From an uncultured Acinetobacter sp. (GTDB taxonomy: Bacteria > Pseudomonadota > Gammaproteobacteria > Pseudomonadales > Moraxellaceae): DNA of 43,061 nt. Both the position numbers and the translations under genes were made by a program. Location: assembly GCF_947493735.1 (NCBI RefSeq), contig NZ_CANLSL010000022.1, positions 1 to 43,061 on the forward strand, given 5' to 3'. The notes beneath the pieces were generated by a model, which did not search any database, had not been told where the DNA came from, and saw only the letters and a list, made by a program, of their open reading frames with translations. The number at the start of each line of letters is the position of its first letter. The first letter of the stretch is position 1. Shown one piece after another: positions 7,836 through 21,491 of this stretch.

Positions 7836-8774
7836 TTAAAACTGAGCCTTTGGCGGTGCTAAAAAGGCTTGTGGCGATTGTTTGAATTCAGCAATGATTT
7901 TTTTGATCTTTGGCATTTGGCGTTGTGCTGCTCGCTCACCCTCAAGGATCGACTCATTGCGTGCCTCGAGATCTAGCACACCAAGATGCCCAATCGCAGG
8001 TTGGATCACCACATCAGCTTGTTGTAATTCATTATTGATACTTTGCTGACCCATAATATTGATGGTTTGATCAAGCAAACCCCACAGATTCATCGATTTG
8101 GCATTCTTTGGACGTGCAGAAATATCTACTGCAATCACGATATCAGCGCCCATACGTTTCGCCGTACTCACAGGAATTGGACTGACCAAGCCACCATCGA
8201 CATATTTTTTACCGCCAATTTCCACAGGAACAAAAATGTTTGGAATACTGCATGATGCACGCACAGCTTGCCCTGCATTGCCTTTAATAAATTCTGCTTT
8301 TTTGCCAGTATTCAGCTCTGTCGCTACTGCGGCAAAGCGTTTTGGAAATTGCTGAATCGATTTATTATCGACTTGACGATTGACATAGTCTTGTAGTTTT
8401 TGCCCAACCACAAAACCTTGACGGCTAAAAGTGAGATCACGAATATCAGACTCTTCAAGTTTTAGCGCAATTTCTTGCAATTGATACGGTGTTTTTCCAG
8501 AAGCATAAATACTGCCAACGAAGCTTCCTGCACTTGTTCCAGTGACAATCTTGGCTTTGATGCCGTGTGATTCGAGAACTTTAATCACACCAATATGGGC
8601 AAAACCTTTGGCACCACCACCGCCGAGCGCAAGGGCTATCACAGGTTCACGGGCTTTTTGTACAGGTATCGGATTTGGTTTTTTATTACCAAAGTCACAT
8701 GCACTGATGGCAATGCTTAGCGTGGCAATACTGGTCAGTTTGATGAGATTGGAAGATGTGCGGGTATTTATCAT
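7836..8774 (-). CDS. Patatin-like phospholipase lipoprotein
   Basis: With the start at 8774 the 312-residue product begins with a lipoprotein signal, basic MINTRTSSNLIK, hydrophobic core and lipobox I-S-A-C with lipidated Cys26. The patatin domain follows: oxyanion loop GGGGAKG (51-57), nucleophile elbow GTSAG with Ser81, and catalytic Asp193 in DGG. These give a Ser-Asp dyad lipid acyl hydrolase similar to the RssA/YchK group but lipid-anchored, presumably in the envelope. Longer in-frame starts exist (up to 8819) and no strong Shine-Dalgarno decides between them; the signal peptide favours 8774. It stands alone. Substrate unknown. Confidence 0.85.
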   Translation of the reverse strand: MINTRTSSNLIKLTSIATLSIAISACDFGNKKPNPIPVQKAREPVIALALGGGGAKGFAHIGVIKVLESHGIKAKIVTGTSAGSFVGSIYASGKTPYQLQEIALKLEESDIRDLTFSRQGFVVGQKLQDYVNRQVDNKSIQQFPKRFAAVATELNTGKKAEFIKGNAGQAVRASCSIPNIFVPVEIGGKKYVDGGLVSPIPVSTAKRMGADIVIAVDISARPKNAKSMNLWGLLDQTINIMGQQSINNELQQADVVIQPAIGHLGVLDLEARNESILEGERAAQRQMPKIKKIIAEFKQSPQAFLAPPKAQF

Positions 8775-8885
8775 GTGAATAAGCATAAACATCGTAAAAC
8801 TGTTCTGTTCATAGTACATGGATTTAGAGTCAGACCAAAGTGCAAAAAAGCTGTCAGCCGAACAATATTTATGCCGTACTTAGAT

Positions 8886-9824
8886 TCAGGTCTGTATTTT
8901 TTCTTTTTTGGCTTGGTACATGTTGAGATCAGCTTGCTGTGCTGCATGCAACAAACCTCGACTTGGATCACGCATTGCCATACCAAGCGCAGCAGAAATA
9001 TTGGCGTGCTTGAGTGCATCTTCGAGATGTTGGCAGATTTTTTCCGCATCAACTAGCACGGTATCGACACACAAAATCGCAAATTCATCACCGCCAAGTC
9101 GGGCGATCATATGTTGATCCGAGATTGATGCTTTTAATACCTTGGCTGTGGCTTGCAATAATTCATCACCAGCAGAATGACCGAATAGATCATTGGTGAT
9201 TTTGAGATCATTCAGATCGATAATGATGATCGCAACAGGATGCCCATATAGTTTGCATCGTGCCTCTTCGGCATCAATGACTTGATCCCAGCCACGGCGA
9301 TTGACCAAGCTCGTGAGATGATCTGTCAATGCTTCGACTTGAAGGCGTTCTACTTGGCGAAGTTGGGCGCTGGCACGAAGCTCTGCTTGTAAAATATAAC
9401 TGAGAAGCGCTGCCATTTGTTCAATTAAAGGCGCTTCATTGAGTAAAGATTTGGGCTGAGGTTGCGGATCGACTGCACAGATCGTTCCAAAGATACTGCC
9501 ATCTTCATGATATAGTGGCTGTCCGATATAGGCTTTGATCGGAACTTGCTGTGCAATTGGGGCATTGGCATACAATGGAATTTCTTCAGAGCGTGGTGCG
9601 ATACAGGGTGCTTTGCCTTTAACCATATGTGAGCAAAATGAATCTTCCCAACAAAATACATGACCAGGCTTGACATCATAGGCATAATCTTCAGATTGCA
9701 ATACGATCCAGTCTTTATCCTCTACTCGAGTAATCATCCACAGATCAAAGCCAAATCGAGCGTGTAAAAACTTGAGAACGCTTTGACCGACTTCCTGGAA
9801 ATTTTTAAAACCATGTACGTCCAT
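8886..9824 (-). CDS. GAF-GGDEF diguanylate cyclase
   Basis: The ATG at 9824 follows GAGG with 8 bases spacing and is preferred to an in-frame GTG at 9833; the product has 312 residues. Residues about 10-150 form a GAF-type sensor domain (GQPLYHEDGSIFGTICAVDP), and the C-terminal half is a GGDEF domain with intact signature LGGDEFAILC, so it should make cyclic di-GMP. The inhibitory RxxD site is changed to SISD, suggesting no product inhibition at that site. There are no membrane segments, so the enzyme is cytosolic. The GAF ligand is unknown. Confidence 0.88.
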   Translation of the reverse strand: MDVHGFKNFQEVGQSVLKFLHARFGFDLWMITRVEDKDWIVLQSEDYAYDVKPGHVFCWEDSFCSHMVKGKAPCIAPRSEEIPLYANAPIAQQVPIKAYIGQPLYHEDGSIFGTICAVDPQPQPKSLLNEAPLIEQMAALLSYILQAELRASAQLRQVERLQVEALTDHLTSLVNRRGWDQVIDAEEARCKLYGHPVAIIIIDLNDLKITNDLFGHSAGDELLQATAKVLKASISDQHMIARLGGDEFAILCVDTVLVDAEKICQHLEDALKHANISAALGMAMRDPSRGLLHAAQQADLNMYQAKKEKIQT

Positions 9825-9901
9825 TGGCACCACCTCGCTAACCCTTCAGATTATAGCGATGTTTAGTATTTTAAGCATTTGACTTGCAAAATATTATGTA
9901 A

Positions 9902-11614
<1,713 letters not shown>

Positions 11615-11718
11615 TTGGTTCAAAGCCCGAGGAAAATCAAGTATATTGGTTGATTAAAACAAAAATAGCCGCACTTATTGAGTGCATTGTAATGTTACCA
11701 ACATGAGGGCAGTAGTAC

Positions 11719-12480
11719 ATGGGTTTGATACTCAGACATCAACAAACCATCGAATTGGTCAAGTCGAGAGGCTATATCAGTATTGATGAGTTGGCACAGC
11801 ATTTCAATGTCACACCGCAAACCATCCGCCGTGATATCAATCAACTCGCGGATGATGGCTTACTGCGTCGTTATCATGGTGGTGCAGCTTATGATTCATC
11901 AAGTGTTGCCAATACCGATTACAGCATGCGTGCAGTACAGTTGCTCGAAGAAAAGCGCCGTATTGCCGAGGCTGTTGCCAAAGATGTGCCAGATCACGCC
12001 TCGATCTTTATCAATATCGGTACAACCACTGAAGCGATTGCACATGCGCTGTTGCAACATAGCGGGCTCAAAGTCATTACCAATAATCTCAATGTCGCCA
12101 AAATCCTCAGCAGTAAGCAAGACTTTGAAGTGATGATCGCTAGCGGTCGAGTGCGTCCCGATGGCGGAGTGATTGGTCAGGCAACGGCAGACTTTTTTAA
12201 ACAATTTAAAGTCGATTATGCGCTAGTTGGGATCAGTGGTATTGATCAAGATGGCACATTACTCGATTTTGATTTTCAAGAGGTCTGTGTGTCCCAAGCG
12301 ATTATGGTGGGTGCAAGGAAGATATTTTTAGCTGCAGATAGTTCCAAGTTTGGACGCAATGCGATGAATCGCTTAGCGAGCTTAGATCAAGTCGATCGAA
12401 TTTATACCGATGAAATGCCTGAAAAAGTATATGTTGATCGGATCAAAGCATCCGGTATACCGCTGATTATTGCGGAATAA
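11719..12480 (+). CDS. glpR: Glycerol-3-phosphate regulon repressor (DeoR family)
   Basis: 253 residues with an N-terminal DeoR helix-turn-helix ([37 protein letters not shown], about residues 21-55) and a C-terminal sugar-phosphate-sensing domain ([30 protein letters not shown]). Size, helix signature and the position between glpK and glpD identify GlpR, which represses glycerol genes until glycerol 3-phosphate binds. It lies 104 bases after glpK and may be co-transcribed with it. Confidence 0.92.
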   Translation: MGLILRHQQTIELVKSRGYISIDELAQHFNVTPQTIRRDINQLADDGLLRRYHGGAAYDSSSVANTDYSMRAVQLLEEKRRIAEAVAKDVPDHASIFINIGTTTEAIAHALLQHSGLKVITNNLNVAKILSSKQDFEVMIASGRVRPDGGVIGQATADFFKQFKVDYALVGISGIDQDGTLLDFDFQEVCVSQAIMVGARKIFLAADSSKFGRNAMNRLASLDQVDRIYTDEMPEKVYVDRIKASGIPLIIAE

Positions 12481-12565
12481 GTCAAATAAGATTGAGTTAA
12501 TATCTTTAAAATTAACCATTTAAATAACTTTCATTGTTTTGTAATACAAATCCTATAAGCTAAAA

Positions 12566-12586
12566 ATGTTCGAAAATATTCGTTAT
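12566..12586 (+). promoter_or_regulatory. Putative GlpR operator upstream of glpD
   Basis: ATGTTCGAAAATA followed by TTCGTTAT. It shares the two TTCG elements and the A-run with the glpK upstream site at 9925-9945. A further ATGTTCGTTTT copy lies at 12609-12619 inside the promoter spacer, where a bound repressor would block polymerase. Confidence 0.5.
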
Positions 12587-12602
12587 TTCTCAAAAATAAT
12601 GC

Positions 12603-12631
12603 TTGATTATGTTCGTTTTAAGGTTTATAAT
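12603..12631 (+). promoter_or_regulatory. Sigma-70 promoter of glpD
   Basis: TTGATT at 12603-12608 and a consensus TATAAT at 12626-12631 are separated by exactly 17 bases, placing the start of transcription near 12638, about 30 bases before the glpD ATG. The spacer carries the half-site ATGTTCG. Confidence 0.75.
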
Positions 12632-12668
12632 TTTCATTATAGAAAATTAATAAGATGCGTGGTGTGCT

Positions 12669-14189
12669 ATGCAAAAACTTCAATCGTCCCAAAGTATATT
12701 TGATTTATTCGTCGTTGGTGGCGGGATCAATGGTGTCGGTATCGCCAATGACGCCGCAGGGCGAGGGCTGTCGGTATTTCTATGTGAAAAAGACGATTTA
12801 GCCAGTCATACTTCTTCGGCGAGTAGTAAGTTGATTCATGGTGGCTTGCGCTATTTAGAACATAAAGAATTTCGGTTGGTACGTGAAGCATTGGCTGAGC
12901 GTGAAGTTCTGTTGGCTAAAGCACCGCACATTATCAAACCGATGCGCTTTATCATGCCACATCGTCCGCATTTGCGTCCTGCATGGCTGATTCGTACAGG
13001 TTTATTTTTCTATGATCATTTGGGTAAGCGTAAAAAATTATCGGGTTCGAATAATGTCTTCTTTAAAGAAGACAGTCCGTTACAACCAGCCATTACTCGT
13101 GGTTTTGAATACTCAGACTGTACCGTAGATGATGCTCGTTTAGTGGTGCTCAATGCCATGCAAGCGCGTGAAAAGGGCGCACAAATCATGACGCAAACTC
13201 GTTGTGTGTCAGCGAAACGTGAGGATGGGCTGTGGGTAATTGATCTTGAAAATACGCACGGACAATTCCAAATCAAAGCCAAAGTATTGGTCAATGCAGC
13301 AGGACCGTGGGTATCGCAATTTATCCGTGAAGATGTCCAAATCAAATCACCATATGGTATTCGCCTGATTCAGGGTAGCCATATCATCGTGCCAAAACTG
13401 CATGACTTGGATAAATCCTTCATCATGCAAAATGACGATGGTCGGATTGTATTTGCGATTCCTTATTTAGATAAATTTACCATGATTGGTACGACTGATC
13501 GTGAATATGATGGCGATCCTGCCAAAGTGGCAATCACCGAAGAAGAGATTGCTTATCTGATCAAAATCAGTAATGAACATTTCAAAGCACAATTACAGCG
13601 TGAAGATGTGGTGAGCACTTTTGCAGGTGTGCGTCCATTATGCGATGATGAGTCGGACAATCCTGCGGCGATTACTCGTGACTACACTTTGTCTTTGATC
13701 CAAGATCAAGCTAATCAAGCACCGATGCTTGCGGTATTTGGTGGGAAGTTGACGACTTATCGCAAACTTGCAGAGTCGGCGATGAAGCAATTGCGTCCAT
13801 TTTTCAAAGAGAAAATGCAAGCAAGTTGGACAGCAAGAGAAGCCTTACCTGGTGCTGAAAATATCACATCAATTGAACAGTTAATTTCTGAAGTTCAAGA
13901 GAAATGCGTTGGCGTTTCAGAAGGTCTTGCAACACGTTGGGTCAATGCTTATGGATCACGTGTATGGTCGATGCTTGCACATATTCGCAAAGTCGAAGAT
14001 TTAGGTTATGACTTCGGTGAGGGCTTGTATTCTCAAGAAGTAGATTACCTGATTGAGCATGAGTGGGCTCGTCACAGTGCGGATATTCTATGGCGCCGTA
14101 GCAAACTAGGGTTGTCATTCCATGCGGATAAAGTAGCAGAGTTGGATCATTATCTTGCAGAGAAGATCGTAGCGTTAGATGCGGCTTGA
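12669..14189 (+). CDS. glpD: Aerobic glycerol-3-phosphate dehydrogenase
   Basis: 506 residues. The N-terminal dinucleotide-binding fold binds FAD (VVGGGINGVGIANDAAGRG), followed by the GlpD signature SHTSSASSKLIHGGLRYLE and the C-terminal DAO_C region. The membrane-associated flavoprotein oxidises glycerol 3-phosphate to dihydroxyacetone phosphate and passes electrons to ubiquinone. Length is normal. It has its own promoter with operator-like sites and ends before a strong terminator, so it is transcribed separately from glpK-glpR but probably controlled by the same repressor. Confidence 0.95.
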   Translation: MQKLQSSQSIFDLFVVGGGINGVGIANDAAGRGLSVFLCEKDDLASHTSSASSKLIHGGLRYLEHKEFRLVREALAEREVLLAKAPHIIKPMRFIMPHRPHLRPAWLIRTGLFFYDHLGKRKKLSGSNNVFFKEDSPLQPAITRGFEYSDCTVDDARLVVLNAMQAREKGAQIMTQTRCVSAKREDGLWVIDLENTHGQFQIKAKVLVNAAGPWVSQFIREDVQIKSPYGIRLIQGSHIIVPKLHDLDKSFIMQNDDGRIVFAIPYLDKFTMIGTTDREYDGDPAKVAITEEEIAYLIKISNEHFKAQLQREDVVSTFAGVRPLCDDESDNPAAITRDYTLSLIQDQANQAPMLAVFGGKLTTYRKLAESAMKQLRPFFKEKMQASWTAREALPGAENITSIEQLISEVQEKCVGVSEGLATRWVNAYGSRVWSMLAHIRKVEDLGYDFGEGLYSQEVDYLIEHEWARHSADILWRRSKLGLSFHADKVAELDHYLAEKIVALDAA

Positions 14190-14216
14190 ACCTAGTTGAT
14201 CGTTCAAAATGATATA

Positions 14217-14247
14217 GAAAAGCAGATTTGAAAATCTGCTTTTTTTA
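14217..14247. terminator. Terminator of glpD
   Basis: AAAAGCAGATT and AATCTGCTTTT form an 11-bp stem around a TGAA loop, followed by further Ts. It lies 27 bases after the glpD stop and between convergent genes, so it may also serve the minus-strand beta-oxidation gene. Confidence 0.85.
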
Positions 14248-14275
14248 TTACTTAAATATTGAAGTTTAAATTCAA

Positions 14276-16414
14276 TTAACGGATTGGCTCACCTGATAGC
14301 GCATGTTTTTTTAACAATTCAGGTGCTTTAAATCGTTCACCAAAACGACTTTCTAAGTCATTAGCACGTTGTAATGCTTTGTCTAAACCATATTGATTTA
14401 AGAATTGTATTGCACCGCCAGTCCACGGCGCAAAGCCGATACCAAAGATCGAACCGACATTGGCGTCAACCACCGAAGTCAAAACATTTTCCTCATAGCA
14501 TCGTAAGGTATCTAATGCTTGTACAAAGAGGATGCGATCAATCATATCTTGCTCGTTGATGTTATGGTCTTTTTGCCAATGTGACAAACCTTCCCATAGA
14601 TATTTTTTGCCATCGCTAGGGTACTCATAGAAACCTGCACCAGCAGCTTTGCCTTTGCGCTCATGTTTGTGAATCATCTCTGCAATCACGTCTTCGACAG
14701 GTGATTTCGGCAAGTCTTTACCTTCAGCTTGAAGCGCTTTTCGAGTTTCATTGGTGACATGCTCACTCAAGCTCAGACTGACCTCATCTTGAATGGCTAG
14801 TGGTCCAACTGGCATGCCTGCTTTGAGGGCAGCCATTTCGATCTTGGCAGGGTGTACGCCTTCTGCAAGTAAGCGCATACCTTCTTGTACAAAAGTGCCG
14901 AACACACGACTGGTAAAGAAGCCACGGCTATCATTCACGACGATTGGAGTTTTGGCAATCTGCTGTACAAAGTCATAGGCACGTGCCAAAGTTTCATCAG
15001 AAGTTTCATGACCTTTGATGATTTCGACCAGTTGCATCTTATCGACTGGACTAAAAAAGTGTAGCCCAATGAAGTTCTTGGCATTTTTACTGGCTTGTGC
15101 TAAACCTGTAATTGGTAAGGTTGAGGTATTCGATGCCATCACACCACCGTCTATCAGGTATTGTTCAGCTTCTTCGGTAACTTTTGCTTTGAGTGCTTGA
15201 TTTTCAAAAACTGCCTCGATGATCAAGTCACAGCCTTGCAAATCTTTGGCATCAGCCGTCGGCTGAATGAGCGCAAGAATTTGATCCTTTTTCTCAGCAG
15301 TCATACGACCACGTGATACACGCTTTTCGAGTAGTTTTTGGCTATATGCTTTGCCTTTTTCTGACGCTTCAATACTGACGTCTTTGAGAATGACGGGAAT
15401 ACCTTTGATCGCAGTCGAGTAGGCAATACCTGCACCCATCATACCTGCACCTAATATACCGACTTTTGTCGCTTGCCATTTTGCGATATTTTTCGGGCGA
15501 CTTTCACCCGCTTTAATCGCATTTAAGCTGTGCCAAAAGGTACTGATCATATTCTTTGATACTTGACCTGTGGCAAGCTGAGTAAAATAACGACTTTCGA
15601 TACGTAGTGCGGTATCGACATCGACTTGCGCACCTTCAACGGCAGCAGCCATGATCGCTTCAGGCGCAGGATAACAACCTTTAGTTTTACTACGGAGCAT
15701 CGCAGGGGCAATGGCAAGGACTTGTGCAACGGCAGGTGTTTTTGGATCGCCACCTGGAATTTTATAGCCTTTCACATCGAAAGGTTGCTGACTTTTTGGA
15801 TTAGACTTTACCCACGCTTTAGCTTTGTCGAGTAACTCTTCTTTAGAGCTTGCTGTGTCATGAATTAAGCCGAGTTGAACCGCTTGCTCAACATCAAATT
15901 GTTTGCCTTCCATGAGGAACGGAAAAGCCGTTTGCAATCCAAGCAAACGTACCATGCGGACGATACCACCACCACCCGGAAGAAGCCCTAAAGTGACTTC
16001 GGGTAAACCAAATTTTGCTTTGGGATCTTGCAGGGCAATACGATGATGACAGCCTAATGCCAGCTCCCAACCACCACCAAGTGCTGTACCGTTTAAGCAC
16101 GCAACTACAGGTACGCCAAGCGTTTCGATCTGACGAAATTGCACTTTCATGCTTTCAATCATGTTGAAAAATTCTGTGGCATGTTCAGGTGTGGCTTGGA
16201 TCAACTCATCCAAGTCACCGCCTGCAAAAAAAGTTTTCTTCGCTGAGGTAAAAATAATCCCTGCAATTTGATCTTTCTCTGCAAGTATTTTCGTCGTTGT
16301 TGCTTCCAACGCTTCACGGAAATCTGCATTCATGGTATTGGCAGATTGATTCGGTGAATCTAAAGTTAAAATCACGATGTTGTCGGCATCTTTTTGATAT
16401 TGAATTGCGCTCAT
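14276..16414 (-). CDS. Multifunctional beta-oxidation protein, enoyl-CoA hydratase / 3-hydroxyacyl-CoA dehydrogenase (FadB/FadJ-like)
   Basis: 712 residues. Residues 1 to about 190 are a crotonase domain with the oxyanion loop (TFFAGGDLDE) and both catalytic acids, Glu117 in GGGWELALG and Glu139 in LPEVTLGLLPGGGG. A Rossmann NAD-binding domain starts at about 317 (GILGAGMMGAGIA), followed by HFFSPVDKMQLVEI and C-terminal 3-hydroxyacyl-CoA dehydrogenase domains. It hydrates enoyl-CoA and oxidises the hydroxyacyl-CoA. ATG at 16414 has AGGA 9 bases upstream. The partner thiolase gene is just upstream on the same strand. It is closer in layout to FadJ-type proteins; which chain lengths it handles is not evident. 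Confidence 0.92.
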   Translation of the reverse strand: MSAIQYQKDADNIVILTLDSPNQSANTMNADFREALEATTTKILAEKDQIAGIIFTSAKKTFFAGGDLDELIQATPEHATEFFNMIESMKVQFRQIETLGVPVVACLNGTALGGGWELALGCHHRIALQDPKAKFGLPEVTLGLLPGGGGIVRMVRLLGLQTAFPFLMEGKQFDVEQAVQLGLIHDTASSKEELLDKAKAWVKSNPKSQQPFDVKGYKIPGGDPKTPAVAQVLAIAPAMLRSKTKGCYPAPEAIMAAAVEGAQVDVDTALRIESRYFTQLATGQVSKNMISTFWHSLNAIKAGESRPKNIAKWQATKVGILGAGMMGAGIAYSTAIKGIPVILKDVSIEASEKGKAYSQKLLEKRVSRGRMTAEKKDQILALIQPTADAKDLQGCDLIIEAVFENQALKAKVTEEAEQYLIDGGVMASNTSTLPITGLAQASKNAKNFIGLHFFSPVDKMQLVEIIKGHETSDETLARAYDFVQQIAKTPIVVNDSRGFFTSRVFGTFVQEGMRLLAEGVHPAKIEMAALKAGMPVGPLAIQDEVSLSLSEHVTNETRKALQAEGKDLPKSPVEDVIAEMIHKHERKGKAAGAGFYEYPSDGKKYLWEGLSHWQKDHNINEQDMIDRILFVQALDTLRCYEENVLTSVVDANVGSIFGIGFAPWTGGAIQFLNQYGLDKALQRANDLESRFGERFKAPELLKKHALSGEPIR

Positions 16415-16585
16415 TATGATGTCCTGATATTGATGTATTTACTTAAAATCTGAAATTTAAACTACTAAAAATGTCGGTGAGGCAGGGCTTGCGAGGCGAG
16501 GCAGATCGAAAAAAGCGCAGTTGACATTCGGTCAATGAGTATTTTTTTGATCAACGCAACGAAGCAAGTACCACGTAGCCAGTTT

Positions 16586-17791
16586 TTAGACTCGCTCAAT
16601 AATCGTGGCAATACCCATCCCACCACCAACGCACAATGTCGCTAGTCCACGCTTTAAATTTCGGCGTTCCAATTCATCAAGTAATGTCCCGAGAATCATT
16701 GCGCCAGTTGCCCCAAGCGGATGACCCATAGCAATCGCACCGCCATTGACATTGACCTTATCCATTGGCACGTTCAGCTCATTGACGAAACGCATCACCA
16801 CTGCAGCAAAGGCTTCATTCACTTCAAATAAATCAATGTCATCAATGTTTAAACCCGCTTTGGCTAAGGCTTTACGTGCCGCAGGTGCAGGCCCTGTAAG
16901 CATGATGGTTGGATCAGTGCCAACCAATGCAGTAGACAAGATTTTTGCACGAGGCTTGAGATTCAGCGCTTGAGCCATTTTCTCTGAACCAATCAAGACT
17001 AAAGCAGCACCATCGACGATGCCCGAGGAGTTGCCTGCATGATGCACGTGATTGATTTTTTGCGCTTCAGGATATTTTTGTAATGCCACTGCATCGAAGC
17101 CCATATTGCCCATCATTTCAAAACTTGGATTGAGCTTGGCGAGATTTTCCGCTGTGGTATTGCCACGGATGAATTCATCTTTATCTAAAATCGTCACACC
17201 CGCCTGATCTTTGACAGGGACAATAGATTTTTCAAAATAGCCATTCGCTTGTGCATTGGCAGCTTTTTGTTGTGAATTGACCGCAAAGGCATCAACATCG
17301 GCACGGCTATATCCATCAAGTGTGGCAATCAAATCTGCACCGACACCTTGCGGGACAAAGGCAGATTTCAGATTGGTTTCAGGATCAAGCGCCCATGGTC
17401 CACCGTCAGAACCCATCGGGATGCGTGACATAGACTCAACACCGCCTGCCACGATCAAATCTTCCCAACCTGAGCGGACTTTTTGTGCAGCGAGATTGAC
17501 CGCTTCTAAGCCTGATGCACAAAAGCGATTGATCTGTACGCCTGATACATGATCGCTCCAACCTGCGGCAATGGCAGCGGTTTTGGCAATGTCACCACCT
17601 TGATCGCCAATTGGTGTAACACAACCGAGAATAACATCTTCGACTTTGGAGGTATCGAGTTGATTGCGTTGTTCTAAGGCGTGAAGTAGGGTGGTAACGA
17701 GGGAGATGGGTTTGACTTCGTACAGGCTACCGTCTTTTTTTCCTTTACCACGTGGGGTGCGGACGGCATCAAAAATATAAGCCTCGCTCAT
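16586..17791 (-). CDS. Acetyl-CoA C-acyltransferase (thiolase)
   Basis: The ATG at 17791 follows AGGA by 7 bases; the longer frame begins with a TTG too close to it. The 401-residue product has all thiolase catalytic parts: nucleophile Cys91 in [12 protein letters not shown], His in NEAFAA and GHPLGATGA, and the second Cys in LCVGGGMG. It cleaves 3-ketoacyl-CoA to acetyl-CoA and a shortened acyl-CoA. The gene is followed 171 bases later by the FadB/FadJ-like gene, an alpha/beta pairing as in fadAB/fadIJ, here with the thiolase first. Confidence 0.92.
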   Translation of the reverse strand: MSEAYIFDAVRTPRGKGKKDGSLYEVKPISLVTTLLHALEQRNQLDTSKVEDVILGCVTPIGDQGGDIAKTAAIAAGWSDHVSGVQINRFCASGLEAVNLAAQKVRSGWEDLIVAGGVESMSRIPMGSDGGPWALDPETNLKSAFVPQGVGADLIATLDGYSRADVDAFAVNSQQKAANAQANGYFEKSIVPVKDQAGVTILDKDEFIRGNTTAENLAKLNPSFEMMGNMGFDAVALQKYPEAQKINHVHHAGNSSGIVDGAALVLIGSEKMAQALNLKPRAKILSTALVGTDPTIMLTGPAPAARKALAKAGLNIDDIDLFEVNEAFAAVVMRFVNELNVPMDKVNVNGGAIAMGHPLGATGAMILGTLLDELERRNLKRGLATLCVGGGMGIATIIERV

Positions 17792-17960
17792 GTGCAATTC
17801 CTATGTCTATTCAAAAAATTCCTGCATGTAGTGTACAGAATCGACGTTGATCTGCAATGACACGAATGTTTAATAGCGATGATGGAAAATGCTAGTTTGT
17901 GCAATTTATTTGACAGATACGCTTTATTGCATCTTCTTCATAAAATATTTGAGAAAAAAC

Positions 17961-18989
<1,029 letters not shown>

Positions 18990-19036
18990 TGAACTGATTA
19001 AGATTTATAGATTTGAAGTATTGAGTGATTAAGTAA

Positions 19037-19080
19037 TCCCCCCTTTGAAAAGATGAGAAACATTGTTTCGCAAGAGGGGA
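19037..19080 (+). repeat. Imperfect hairpin between pheS and pheT
   Basis: TCCCCCCTT at 19037-19045 pairs with AAGAGGGGA at 19072-19080 apart from one mismatch. It lies in the 111-base gap between the two synthetase genes, upstream of the pheT ribosome binding site, and could adjust their ratio. No T-run follows. Confidence 0.35.
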
Positions 19081-19100
19081 GATTGAAGGAATATTGAAAA

Positions 19101-21491
19101 ATGAAAATTAGTGAAAATTGGTTACGTGCTTGGGTGAATCCTGCGGTAGACAGCGACATATTGGCAGATCAACTGACTATGCTCGGTCTAGAAATTGATG
19201 ACAGCTCACCAGTGGCAAAACCATTTACTGGCGTTGTGGTCGGTGAAGTGTTGACGGTAGAGCAACATCCCGATGCCGATCGCTTGCGAGTGACCACAGT
19301 GAATATTGGCGAAGCTGAACCAGTGCAAATCGTCTGTGGTGCGCCGAACGTGACCGTTGGTATGAAAGCACCCGTGGCAACTATTGGTGCAGTTTTACCA
19401 GGTGATTTTAAAATTAAAAAAGGCAAACTGCGTGGCGTTGAGTCACACGGCATGCTGTGCGGTGCTTCGGAAATTGATTTAGAAGATCAAATTGACGGTT
19501 TATTAGAGTTGCCTGCGGATGCGCCTGTTGGCGTCAATATCCGTGAGTATCTCAAGCTCGATGATCGTGTCATCGACATCAGTATCACACCAAACCGTGG
19601 CGACTGTTTTAGTATTCGTGGTATCGCTCGTGAAGTTGCTGTGATTAACAAGCTGAGTGCCCAAGCACCTGAAATTCAAGCCGTGCCAGCGACGATTTCA
19701 GCGCAAAAAACGGTGAATGTGACGACGGAAGCTTCACCTCGCTATCTCGGTCGTATAATTCAAAACGTCAATACTAAAGCACCGACACCTGACTGGATGG
19801 CGCAAGCGCTGACCAATTCAGGGATTCGTAGTCACAGCATTTTGGTCGATATTACTAACTATGTTTTGCTTGAACTTGGTCAGCCTTTGCATGCTTTTGA
19901 TGCGGATAAAATCGAAGGCGCCGTGCATGTACGTCAAGCGACACAAGGTGAAAAACTGGTTTTGCTCAATGACCAAGAAGTGGAATTGCAAGATGATGTG
20001 ACGGTAATTGCAGACGATCAAAAAGTCTTGGCAATCGGTGGCATCATGGGCGGTCTGTCATCGAGTGTGACCGATGATACGCATAATATTTTCCTAGAAA
20101 GTGCCTTCTTCGCACCGCTTGCAATTGCAGGGCGTGCACGCCGTTTTGGTTTACATACCGATGCCTCACAGCGTTTTGAGCGTGGTGTAGATTTTGAATT
20201 GCCTGCTTTGGCGATGGATCGTGCCAGTCAATTGATTCAACAATTGGCAGGTGGTGAGTTTGGTGAAGTGACCACAGTTGAAAACGTCGCGCTATTACCA
20301 AAACGTGAACCAATTCAACTGAGCCAAGCGCAAGTGGATAAATTACTCGGTTTCCATGTTGAAGCTTCATTTATCCAAGATGTGTTGACTCGTCTTGAGT
20401 GCGATGTGGTTGCACAAGGCGATGCAGACAATCAAACTTGGTCGGTGACACCGCCATCGCATCGTTATGATTTGGCGATTTATCAAGATTTGATCGAAGA
20501 AATTGCTCGTATCTATGGCTATGACAATATTCCGACGACTAAGCCAAATATGCAAATCACTTTGGAAAATTATCGAGATCAAAGTGAGATTGGGCAGTTG
20601 CGTCAGACTCTGGTGGCGCTCGGCTATCAAGAAGCGATTAGCTTTAGCTTTGTCGATGCAAAACTAGAAAAACAGCTCAATCCTCAAGTCAATGCCTTGG
20701 CTTTGGCGAATCCGATTTCTAGCGATTTGGCAGTGATGCGTAGCACATTATTGTCTAGCTTGATTCCATGTGTGCAATACAACCTAAATCGTCAGCAAGA
20801 TCGTGTACGTTTCTTCGAGCTTGGCTTACGTTTTGATTATCAAACGGCTTCATCAATCCATGATCTGAAACAAATTCCGACTTTGGCGATGATTGCAGTT
20901 GGTTCAAAAGCACCTGAGCAATGGCATGTCAAAACGCAAGACATGGACTTTTATGACCTCAAAGGCGAAGTCGAAGCGTTAATTGACACAGCACATATTA
21001 AGGTGGAATATCAACGCTCTGAACGTGTTTGGTTGCACCCAGGTCAGTCGGCTGAGATCGTGGTTAATGGTCAGTCTGTGGGTTATTTCGGACGTTTGCA
21101 TCCATCATTAGAAGCGGAATTAGATCTCGGCGTGACGTGGATTGCCGAAATGGATCAAAGCGTGCTTTTGCAACCGTATGTATATAATTTTACAGAATTA
21201 TCACGATTTCCTTCGGTTCGACGTGATATTGCACTTGTAATTGATGCTAATATTGCGTTAAGTTCAATAGAAACAACGATCAAGCAATCTGCAGGTGAGT
21301 TTTTGTCAGCGAGTTGGTTGTTTGATGTCTACACAGGACAAGGCGTTGAAACTGGACACCGTTCATTAGCTTTTGCTTTGCTTTTCCAACATCCTTCACG
21401 TACATTGGAAGATGCGGAAATTAAACAAGCGATGGATCGTGTAATTGAAAGCCTAGAAACAACGTATAAAGCTAAATTGAGGGCCTCATGA
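19101..21491 (+). CDS. pheT: Phenylalanine-tRNA ligase beta subunit
   Basis: 796 residues with the full bacterial layout: N-terminal tRNA-binding OB fold (about 40-150, [19 protein letters not shown]), B3/B4 editing domain ([17 protein letters not shown], then IPSH-like segments), B5 domain, catalytic-like core ([10 protein letters not shown]), and C-terminal anticodon-binding FDX-ACB domain ([16 protein letters not shown]). It recognises tRNA-Phe and clears mischarged tyrosine. Its TGA overlaps the ihfA start (ATGA), so these two are translationally coupled. Confidence 0.96.
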   Translation: MKISENWLRAWVNPAVDSDILADQLTMLGLEIDDSSPVAKPFTGVVVGEVLTVEQHPDADRLRVTTVNIGEAEPVQIVCGAPNVTVGMKAPVATIGAVLPGDFKIKKGKLRGVESHGMLCGASEIDLEDQIDGLLELPADAPVGVNIREYLKLDDRVIDISITPNRGDCFSIRGIAREVAVINKLSAQAPEIQAVPATISAQKTVNVTTEASPRYLGRIIQNVNTKAPTPDWMAQALTNSGIRSHSILVDITNYVLLELGQPLHAFDADKIEGAVHVRQATQGEKLVLLNDQEVELQDDVTVIADDQKVLAIGGIMGGLSSSVTDDTHNIFLESAFFAPLAIAGRARRFGLHTDASQRFERGVDFELPALAMDRASQLIQQLAGGEFGEVTTVENVALLPKREPIQLSQAQVDKLLGFHVEASFIQDVLTRLECDVVAQGDADNQTWSVTPPSHRYDLAIYQDLIEEIARIYGYDNIPTTKPNMQITLENYRDQSEIGQLRQTLVALGYQEAISFSFVDAKLEKQLNPQVNALALANPISSDLAVMRSTLLSSLIPCVQYNLNRQQDRVRFFELGLRFDYQTASSIHDLKQIPTLAMIAVGSKAPEQWHVKTQDMDFYDLKGEVEALIDTAHIKVEYQRSERVWLHPGQSAEIVVNGQSVGYFGRLHPSLEAELDLGVTWIAEMDQSVLLQPYVYNFTELSRFPSVRRDIALVIDANIALSSIETTIKQSAGEFLSASWLFDVYTGQGVETGHRSLAFALLFQHPSRTLEDAEIKQAMDRVIESLETTYKAKLRAS

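Noticed and set aside
8775..9056. Frames on both strands across the patatin-GGDEF junction
   Set aside because: Both overlap coding sequence of recognised genes or the short spacer, have no ribosome site and show no protein-like composition.
16415..16585. G-rich repeated segment (GAGGCAGG, GCGAGGCGAGGCAG) between thiolase and FadB-like genes as a REP element
   Set aside because: There is no clear inverted repeat or second copy in the window; it could be an ordinary intercistronic spacer.
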